The position numbers and the translations under genes were made by a program. Positions 1-5,095 of a DNA stretch of 18,188 bases are shown piece after piece; positions within the stretch are counted from its first letter, which is position 1; each line of letters opens with the position of its first letter. The notes under the pieces were generated by a model that was not told the DNA's origin, searched no databases, and saw only the letters and a program-made list of their open reading frames with translations. The stretch is from CAVWCW01 sp965365625. Its GTDB lineage: Bacteria; Pseudomonadota; Gammaproteobacteria; Chromatiales; Chromatiaceae. The stretch is taken from assembly GCA_965365625.1 (NCBI GenBank), contig CBDUCL010000038.1, positions 1 through 18,188 of the forward strand. The letters run 5' to 3'.

Positions 1-259
1 GCACACCGCGCCGGCGGTATTCGCTGGCAATCTGGTAGGCACGCTTGGCGGTATAGGTTTCCACCGACAGAACCACTGCGTCGGTTGCCTCGTCGTAGGG
101 AATCAGTTCCATACGGTCATCGTAAAAGCGCACCTCGATATCGTCCGGCGTCAGGCCGGCAATAACGGCGGCCGGCAAAGGTTCCATTTGCCACGAACGT
201 ATATAACTCTCTCCCCGCCTGTGTCCAATAGCAGGATGGATGATAGTCAGCCGCCGCAT
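1..259 (-). CDS. B12-binding-type radical SAM protein, N-terminal part (runs off left edge)
   Basis: Only the first 86 codons are in the window; the gene continues past base 1. Reading from the ATG at 257-259, the protein begins MRRLTIIHPAIGHRRGES and continues through a segment with MEPLPAAVIAGLTPDD and VRFYDDRMELIPYD. This is the usual N-terminal Rossmann-like B12-binding domain of the cobalamin-binding radical SAM superfamily. The stretch TAKRAYQIASEYRRRGV is nearly the same as TAKRAYQLSARFRARKIPV in the adjacent radical SAM gene, so the two are paralogues. The start overlaps the end of that gene by 13 nt, which indicates translational coupling as the last visible gene of the operon. An internal ATG (184-186) lies in the same frame, but the upstream start retains the conserved HPAIGHRRG segment. 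The CxxxCxxC cluster motif would lie outside the window, so the radical SAM assignment rests on the N-terminal domain and on the paralogue. Confidence 0.8.
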   Translation of the reverse strand, partial: MRRLTIIHPAIGHRRGESYIRSWQMEPLPAAVIAGLTPDDIEVRFYDDRMELIPYDEATDAVVLSVETYTAKRAYQIASEYRRRGV

Positions 260-1668
260 ACGCCCCGGTTCCCGCCAGGGGTAGCGCTCGCCGACTCCAG
301 CTCGATATGCGCCATCTTACTCCAGCCTGCTACCGGGTTGGGCAGCACCGGCGCAAGAGGCAGATCGCAGGTGTAGAAACGATGCAGATTATGGGCATAG
401 AAACGGTAGCCAAGGTTGGCACTGATTGCCAGCGCACCGAAATTACGCGCATTCCAGAGACGGCGCGTCATGGCTTTCCAGCTGTACACCGCTTTCCAGG
501 CACGCTCGTGGCCTTGCGCCAGCTCGCGCACCGTCATCTGCCTGGGCGTGAATACCACATGCTGTCCGTCGTAAAGCTCCCAGTCACTGGATAGAATACG
601 ACCCTCGCTTTGCATACGCCGGTGCATTGGGGTTCCAGGAAATGGCGTCAACACGGCGAAGCGGGGCAAATCGATTCCGGCATCAACCGCAAACTCTACC
701 GTGGTTTCGAAAACGTCGGCTGTGTCGTGGTCGAGCCCGAACACGAAGCAACCCTGAACAGAGATACCCAGCTGGTGCAGATCCGCGATCAGCTTTTTAT
801 ATCCGACCGACGCATTGAATCGCTTGCCGGCATCCTTGAGACTGTTCTCGGAGACCGTCTCCAGCCCAAGAAGCAGGCCCCTGCACCCACTGCGCGCCAT
901 CAGCTCCATCAGCTCGGTGTCATGGGCGATCAGTACCGTGGAAAGTCCGTACCACTGGACATTCAGGGGCGCCAAACTGCGGAACAGTTCCTTCGCATAA
1001 GCGGTATCGGATACCAAATTGAGGTCGACGAAAATAATCTTCTTCTGCCCAAAACGGCGGATATCCTCGATCACCCAGTCGATGGGTTTCTGCAACTGTT
1101 TTCGACCCCAGGCTGCAGGTGCGACACAGAATTCGCAATCATGTGCGCAGGAGCGGGTCGCTTCGAATACCGCCTGGGTAAGAAAGTCACGGCGATCGAA
1201 AAGATCACGGCGCGCATACGGCATTTCGCCAGAGAACCCGAAATCAGCACCTTGTTGGTATACCTTGCGCATCCTTCCGGTGGCGAAGTCGCGCAGCAGT
1301 TGTGGCCAGGATTGTTCCGCGTAACCGGTACAGATGGCATCCGCCTGCTGGGCCGCCTCGTCCGGTACCAGTGTCACATGCGGACCACCGAGCACGACCG
1401 GAATCTTCCTGGCACGGAAGCGCGCGGAAAGTTGGTACGCTCTTTTCGCCGTGCCGGTAATCACCGTCATTCCGATCAGATCGGCATCCAGTGTTTCCGG
1501 AATATCCTGTATTCCTTCGTCAATCAGCTCTACCGACACATCGAGTTCCGGTGGGATCAGTGCAGCCAGGGTAGTCAGGGTCAGCGGCTGATAACGGAGT
1601 GACCTTCGGAATATGCCCCCCCGGCTCCGGTAGAGTGGCCCCTTGGGCGAAATCAGCACGACTTTCAT
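247..1668 (-). CDS. B12-binding-domain radical SAM protein
   Basis: The protein has 473 residues. The N-terminal part (about 1-130) is a B12-binding-like Rossmann fold, with LISPKGPLYRSRGG at the start, LIDEGIQDI near 48-56 and VVLGGPHVTLVPDEA near 91-105. The radical SAM core starts near 165 and has the [4Fe-4S]-SAM motif CAHDCEFC (C174, C178, C181, spaced CX3CX2C). Glycine-rich segments such as LLLGLET and PFPGTP follow, as in the Elp3/MiaB-like radical SAM fold. I do not see the DxHxxG histidine motif of base-on/base-off B12 binding, so true cobalamin binding is uncertain, as in many members of this group. Known relatives carry out methylations, ring contractions and other radical rearrangements; the substrate here cannot be read. 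The ATG start overlaps the GH3-family stop as ATGA, so it is translationally coupled. A paralogous gene follows directly. Confidence 0.88.
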   Translation of the reverse strand: MKVVLISPKGPLYRSRGGIFRRSLRYQPLTLTTLAALIPPELDVSVELIDEGIQDIPETLDADLIGMTVITGTAKRAYQLSARFRARKIPVVLGGPHVTLVPDEAAQQADAICTGYAEQSWPQLLRDFATGRMRKVYQQGADFGFSGEMPYARRDLFDRRDFLTQAVFEATRSCAHDCEFCVAPAAWGRKQLQKPIDWVIEDIRRFGQKKIIFVDLNLVSDTAYAKELFRSLAPLNVQWYGLSTVLIAHDTELMELMARSGCRGLLLGLETVSENSLKDAGKRFNASVGYKKLIADLHQLGISVQGCFVFGLDHDTADVFETTVEFAVDAGIDLPRFAVLTPFPGTPMHRRMQSEGRILSSDWELYDGQHVVFTPRQMTVRELAQGHERAWKAVYSWKAMTRRLWNARNFGALAISANLGYRFYAHNLHRFYTCDLPLAPVLPNPVAGWSKMAHIELESASATPGGNRGVCGG

Positions 1669-3200
1669 GGGATACCTGCCATACGATTCACCAGTTTGTC
1701 ATCGCGCGAACACAGTGCCGGGAGCTTGATATCGCCCAGCCGTTGCCGTTGCAAGACCTGCTCCAGATAGAGGCCCAGCGGATCGTCTTTCACAGTTAAT
1801 GTCAGTTTCCCCAACTGACCGAGACTGCGTGCATAAGCATATTGTGGATTTTCCATAAGCTGTGACTCTACGGCCGGCAGCAAGGTTCTGCACCGCACTG
1901 CATAACGGCGCTCGGTAACGAGTGTGTAATGCGGCTCTCCGCCCTTCACCGGTACAAGCATACGGAATCCGGGTATCGATTCCAGGCAATGCTCGACAAA
2001 CGCCTCCGTCAGCTTCTCCCCGACCAGGTCCGATACTAAGCCACTGCGACCGACAAACGTCAGCAACGGCACATCACCCGCAAACCCTTCACAACGTACC
2101 CGGTCGCCGCTGCGGTAGCGATAAAGCCCTCCCGAGGTAGTCATGACAACCTCGCAACAGGCCCCCTGCTGTAGCTCGCCCGCACAGCACACCCTGCCCT
2201 GGTCATCGAGAAATTCATAGAAACCACTGTCTGCCGCAAGAACCGGCCGACCCTCCCCGTCAGGCACGGTTGTCACGCCCTCGGTGGCGAGCAACCCTTT
2301 ACCCTGAACCGGAACGCCTGGCATGCGTGACTGAAGATCACGAGCATAGGACCGGGAGGAAGCATCAGTCCAGCAACTGATGAGTTTCATAGCCGGCCAT
2401 AACCGCCTGGTCTCCCGTTCCCGGAAATAACGTGACAGGCGCTCATGCCCAGGCTTGTCCGCTTGCAAATACCGCGATGCACACTCGCCGCCGTGGGCGA
2501 GAATGGCAAGCAACGTTTCCCTGTGCCGGTCAAGACCCTCCAGAAGCCGAAGAAAAAAGGTCGGACTCCACACCGAAACAAGCTCCAGGTCCGCCCGGCA
2601 AACAAGCCAGTACAAGGTCGTCAGTTCCCAGTCCTCTACCTTATCGATTTCCCCGACCCAAGGCGGAACGGCGGAAACCTCCGCAAATGCCCGTATCGCG
2701 TGATCACCGAGATACGCGCCATCCGGCATACCGACCGGGATACCACCCGGCGTTAACTCGGTCTGTCGCAAAGCAGGACTTATCGCCCAATAGGCGCTGC
2801 CGTCATTGAGGTTGTAAATGCTGACAAGGTTGGCAACCCAGGGCAATAATGCAGCCTGATAGTCAACAAGACTGGCTGGCGAATACGGAATAAGTTTACT
2901 GCCACCACTGCTGCCCCCTGTGCGCTCGAAGGCCAGCGCTTTGCCCACAAACAGGATATCCGCCTCCCCTGCCGCCATGCGTCTGATACTGTCTGCATAT
3001 CCCTCGTAGTCCTGTATCGGGACCTGCTGGCGATAGGTATCAATCGAATCGATCGCATCGAAATGATGCTGCCGTCCGAATTCGGTATCCCTGTTGCGCG
3101 ACAGGCAGTCCTGCAACCACAGCCACTGCCGCGCAGCCAGCGATGCCTTCCCGGATTGCGTAGCACCAAGGCCTGCCAACACATGCCAGGAAGTATTCAC
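1665..3200 (-). CDS. GH3-family acyl-adenylate / amidosynthetase-like protein
   Basis: The protein has 511 residues and resembles the GH3 family, the ATP-dependent acyl-acid-amido synthetases best known from plant auxin and jasmonate conjugation; bacterial members are mostly uncharacterised. The family adenylates a carboxylic acid and transfers the acyl group to an amine. Visible motifs are the glycine/serine-rich ATP loop RTGGSSGGS (about 93-101), a central TEGVTTVPDG block, LYRYRSGDRV (the usual YR-x-GD element) and FVGRSGLVSDLVGEKLTE, close to the family's (S/D)xxGEKLTE signature. Length is slightly below the roughly 550-600 residues typical of plant members. The start is GTG at 3198-3200, overlapping the stop of the upstream GNAT-like gene as GTGA, and its own stop overlaps the next ATG as ATGA. 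The setting suggests an acid from a radical SAM route is activated and conjugated, but the substrate is unknown. Confidence 0.87.
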   Translation of the reverse strand: MNTSWHVLAGLGATQSGKASLAARQWLWLQDCLSRNRDTEFGRQHHFDAIDSIDTYRQQVPIQDYEGYADSIRRMAAGEADILFVGKALAFERTGGSSGGSKLIPYSPASLVDYQAALLPWVANLVSIYNLNDGSAYWAISPALRQTELTPGGIPVGMPDGAYLGDHAIRAFAEVSAVPPWVGEIDKVEDWELTTLYWLVCRADLELVSVWSPTFFLRLLEGLDRHRETLLAILAHGGECASRYLQADKPGHERLSRYFRERETRRLWPAMKLISCWTDASSRSYARDLQSRMPGVPVQGKGLLATEGVTTVPDGEGRPVLAADSGFYEFLDDQGRVCCAGELQQGACCEVVMTTSGGLYRYRSGDRVRCEGFAGDVPLLTFVGRSGLVSDLVGEKLTEAFVEHCLESIPGFRMLVPVKGGEPHYTLVTERRYAVRCRTLLPAVESQLMENPQYAYARSLGQLGKLTLTVKDDPLGLYLEQVLQRQRLGDIKLPALCSRDDKLVNRMAGIP

Positions 3201-3913
3201 CAGGTACTCCGGCGGAAGATACGGCGCGACAGCGGTTTCAGATTCTGTTCGCTTAGCTCACAGAGACACACCATTTCGTGCCCCATCAGATAACCCGGAT
3301 TGCGCCGCAAAAAATAATGCACAGCATCCTTTGACTGTTCGTCGGCAGTTGGATAGGCATAGTCCTCTTTAAGATGCCCCCGTGAATTGGCAAAAGCTAT
3401 AACGCCTTTCTCCGAATTATAATCAGTACCGAATTTCTCCACTGCCAGTGCGTCTGCAAGCGGTTTCAGATCCCCGCTGTCTTTCGACCAGTGTGGATAG
3501 AAACTGAAACTGAAAGCAGGTAAATAACGATAGGTCCGGTGTCCCTTCACAATAAGAAACCAGTAAAGGGGGACATCCGGATTTTCATTTTTGAGTTGAC
3601 CCGCACGCTCGATCCACGAAAAAGCGAGCGCCTGCTGCCCCCAGTGCGCCTGGTCTACCACGGTATCACCGGAATAGATTACGCGGATCCGCTGTCCACG
3701 CCAGTGATAATGATACAGTTCCTGTGTTGTAAAACCGACCAGCTCGTTGTCTGAATAGACGAGCAATGCATCGGTCTTGCGATTCAAATCAGACTGGAAC
3801 AGCATCTCGTTGCTGCCGTCATAATACCGTAGATACAGCGCCGCCATCGCCTGACGTGTACGATCCGGTAATTTATCGACAGATTCGAAACGGGCCCGAT
3901 ACGCCTTTTTCAT
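3197..3913 (-). CDS. GNAT-like acyltransferase-fold protein, first gene of the operon
   Basis: The protein has 238 residues. I recognise the style of the family but not a named member. The sequence has an acetyltransferase-like N-terminal half: a helix with LYLRYYDGS, then LLVYSDNELVGFTTQEL, then IRVIYSGDTVVDQAHWGQQ, which resembles the central strands and acyl-CoA loop of GNAT folds. A conserved-looking segment PLYWFLIVKGHRTYRYLPAFSFSFYPHW follows (shown here in two halves: PLYWFLIVKGHRTYR and YLPAFSFSFYPHW). The C-terminal third has no recognised motif. No signal peptide or membrane helix is seen, so it is probably cytosolic. It is the promoter-proximal gene of the overlapping operon with the GH3-family and radical SAM genes, so it may acylate the same product. 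No strong Shine-Dalgarno sequence precedes the ATG at 3911-3913. A GNAT-like fold is my best reading; a different acyl-CoA fold remains possible. Confidence 0.65.
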   Translation of the reverse strand: MKKAYRARFESVDKLPDRTRQAMAALYLRYYDGSNEMLFQSDLNRKTDALLVYSDNELVGFTTQELYHYHWRGQRIRVIYSGDTVVDQAHWGQQALAFSWIERAGQLKNENPDVPLYWFLIVKGHRTYRYLPAFSFSFYPHWSKDSGDLKPLADALAVEKFGTDYNSEKGVIAFANSRGHLKEDYAYPTADEQSKDAVHYFLRRNPGYLMGHEMVCLCELSEQNLKPLSRRIFRRSTW

Positions 3914-4159
3914 TCGCTCATTATATCAATAATATCCTGGCCGGGAATATACAGCCAAATAGATGCACAAACCCGAGAATTCCACGGCGTGCTGTGACCA
4001 GGCTCACGCACAAGCCAGCGTTCGATTGGAGGTGGCCCCTGTGGTAGAGAGGGCATGGTCATACTGGCCAGGAACCCAGGCGCAGGTTTGTTCGCCTGAA
4101 TGCTCGCGAACCGGTCAAACAATAGAAGTACATGTTGCAAATATCGGTTATGGTGTAAC
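3914..4159. other. Divergent intergenic region
   Basis: This stretch separates the minus-strand GNAT-GH3-radical SAM operon from the broken plus-strand membrane-protein piece. It is visibly more AT-rich than the flanking genes near 3918-3960, where the promoter of the minus-strand operon is expected. Candidate -10 hexamers on the minus strand are TATAAT at 3920-3925 and TATATT at 3946-3951, but neither has a good -35 at 16-18 bp, and the first would place transcription at the start codon itself. A small 6-bp inverted repeat (CAGGCG / CGCCTG, 10-nt loop) lies at 4077-4098. I see no convincing gene here. Confidence 0.5.
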
Positions 4160-4451
4160 ATGGTCGATGCCGAGAATTGGATTCCCCTGCGTCACCTTGC
4201 TGATGACGATCTGGCGAGGCGATCACAGGCATCAGGCCTCGTCTACCTTCCGTTCTTCGTTATTATTGTTGCCTTTACAAATTATGGCAATGACCATCCT
4301 GCGATCATACTACCGGCAAGTATCTCCATCCTTTTTATCGTTGTTCTTCGCATCTGTACGGGTCCATCGTTTCGACAAGATATACCCGCATAACCCCGCA
4401 CGACGGGTGAATGGATTCACTGTTTGTACGTATATGATAGCGTCTATATGA
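4160..4451 (+). pseudogene. Frameshifted N-terminal remnant of a membrane protein (sensor-like)
   Basis: From the ATG at 4160 the frame reads MVDAENWIPLRHLADDD, then a basic turn and two hydrophobic segments, LVYLPFFVIIVAFTNYG and HPAIILPASISILFIVVLRI, stopping at 4391-4393. The sequence FDKIYPHNPARRVNGFTV, which looks like the natural cytoplasmic continuation, is in another frame from about 4365, so a frameshift near 4355-4365 is likely. That second frame stops at 4449-4451, where hydrogenase-like sequence begins. The layout (short cytoplasmic N-terminus, paired helices, basic loop) resembles the N-terminus of multi-TM sensor kinases or diguanylate cyclases, but that is an impression, not a firm match. 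All downstream domains are missing. It could alternatively be a small intact membrane peptide of 77 residues. Confidence 0.45.
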
Positions 4452-4562
4452 GTCGGCACGATCGAGCTGTTGCACTGTGCCGAAGCCATCCGCGCCCAGG
4501 GGCTGGAAGCAAGGCTGCTGAGCCGGCCCGAAGACGCCGCTTGGGGGCGGCTCGCCGCGGCG
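4449..4562 (+). pseudogene. Fused remnant of hoxH and hoxW (hoxH'-hoxW')
   Basis: Bases 4461-4496 encode IELLHCAEAIRA and align base for base with intact hoxH at 9183-9218; the four differences in 36 bases are all synonymous (GAA/GAG, CTG/TTG, TGC/TGT, GAG/GAA). Bases 4515-4562 match the 3' end of intact hoxW at 10052-10099 in 45 of 48 positions and encode LLSRPEDAAWGRLAAA, in the same reading frame as the hoxH part. The roughly 830 bp that separate these two sites in the intact operon are missing. Weaker similarity to hoxH may extend left to about 4449. The order and orientation are the same as in the real operon, so this is the collapsed remains of a second, slightly diverged hoxH-hoxW copy. 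It is not expected to encode a functional protein. Confidence 0.82.
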
Positions 4563-4904
4563 CGGCCGGCGCTCGGAGTCGTTCATCAACACCCCGCCGG
4601 CGGCCATCAGTGGCAGGCCACAGGCCCGCAGCCGGGTCAGGCGCTCGCGGTCGCCGCCGCTGCGGTGCAACTCGACCCCGATCCAGGCCCGGCCGGGAAA
4701 GCGCTCCCCCAGCCAGCGGCCCGTATCCGCATCCAGTTGTTTCCCGGGCAGCCAGAGCGCCAGGCAGTCGGTCAGGGCGAGGGCCCGGTAGCCCAACGCC
4801 TGGGCACGCTCCACCAGCTCCTCCGGGTGGGAGGCGGCGCGCAGAAAACTGAAATCGGAGCGGCAGTCCAGCTCGGCGTAGCCGAGCACGGATATGCTGT
4901 TCAT
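4563..4904 (-). pseudogene. dnaE2: Truncated, internally deleted error-prone polymerase gene (dnaE2/imuC remnant)
   Basis: The ATG at 4902-4904 starts MNSISVLGYAELDCRSDFSF and continues through LRAASHPEELVERAQALGYR and ALALTD. This is the N-terminal PHP-domain signature of the DnaE2/ImuC translesion polymerase. At about residue 46 (near 4766) the sequence jumps to CLALWLPGKQ...GRWLGERFPGRAWIGVELH, then GLPLMAAGGVLMND; in intact DnaE2 these lie about 100 residues further on (compare P. aeruginosa DnaE2 from memory). Similarity ends at about residue 113, where it abuts the hoxW-like fragment. The open frame runs on to 4335 but is then unrelated sequence. About 110 of the roughly 1030 residues of the family remain, and the PHP histidines and all polymerase motifs are missing, so it is a pseudogene. 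A LexA box covers its start. Confidence 0.83.
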
Positions 4905-4912
4905 AAATACAG
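4897..4912 (-). promoter_or_regulatory. LexA (SOS) box at the dnaE2 remnant
   Basis: On the minus strand the 16 bases read CTGTATTTATGAACAG, which fits the gammaproteobacterial LexA consensus CTGT-N8-ACAG with an AT-rich spacer. The box covers the start codon of the dnaE2 remnant (ATG at 4902-4904). DnaE2/ImuC genes are classic SOS genes, so the site independently supports that identification. It also lies about 180 bp upstream of hoxF, in the divergent direction; an effect on hoxF is possible but not indicated. Confidence 0.75.
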
Positions 4913-4968
4913 TTTATAAAGGGTGTAAGGCGCCAAGCCCCAGCTTCCGGACGGTTCATCAAAGCTTC

Positions 4969-4982
4969 TTGATCCCCATCAA
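4969..4982. promoter_or_regulatory. FNR/Anr-type box upstream of hoxF
   Basis: The 14 bases TTGATCCCCATCAA match the FNR/Anr consensus TTGAT-N4-ATCAA at every defined position. The centre is 120 bp upstream of the hoxF ATG, in the only promoter-sized gap before the operon (4913-5095). This suggests oxygen-responsive (anaerobic or microaerobic) activation of the hydrogenase. No strong sigma-70 hexamers are visible; a weak -10 candidate TAAGAT at 5034-5039 would put the box about 70 bp upstream of transcription start, compatible with class I FNR activation. I see no sigma-54 element (GG-N10-GC in a TGGCAC-TTGC context) in this gap. Confidence 0.72.
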
Positions 4983-5095
4983 GGGGGACGCTGATACCCG
5001 CTGCCGCGCCTATGCGCCCCGAGAGGGGGTTGCTAAGATTCTGGCCATAGAAGAAAAGCAGCAAATCTGCCATCACCGCTCAGAGGTACCGCACA

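Noticed and set aside
610..1602. A 330-codon open frame on the plus strand
   Set aside because: It lies wholly antisense to the radical SAM gene, which has clear motifs; the plus-strand translation has no family features.
3920..3925. TATAAT on the minus strand just before the GNAT-like gene
   Set aside because: Transcription would begin at about the start codon and no -35 is seen at the proper distance, so it is not called as a promoter.
4077..4098. Inverted repeat CAGGCG / CGCCTG
   Set aside because: A 6-bp stem with a 10-nt loop and no T-run is expected by chance and is not a terminator.
3910..4161. An 83-codon minus-strand frame overlapping the GNAT-like start
   Set aside because: The translation has no recognisable features, and the region is better explained as the divergent promoter gap.
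4470..4919. A 149-codon plus-strand frame starting at TTG in the hox remnant
   Set aside because: Only its first 30 or so codons derive from hoxH and hoxW; the rest is antisense to the dnaE2 remnant, so it is not a gene.
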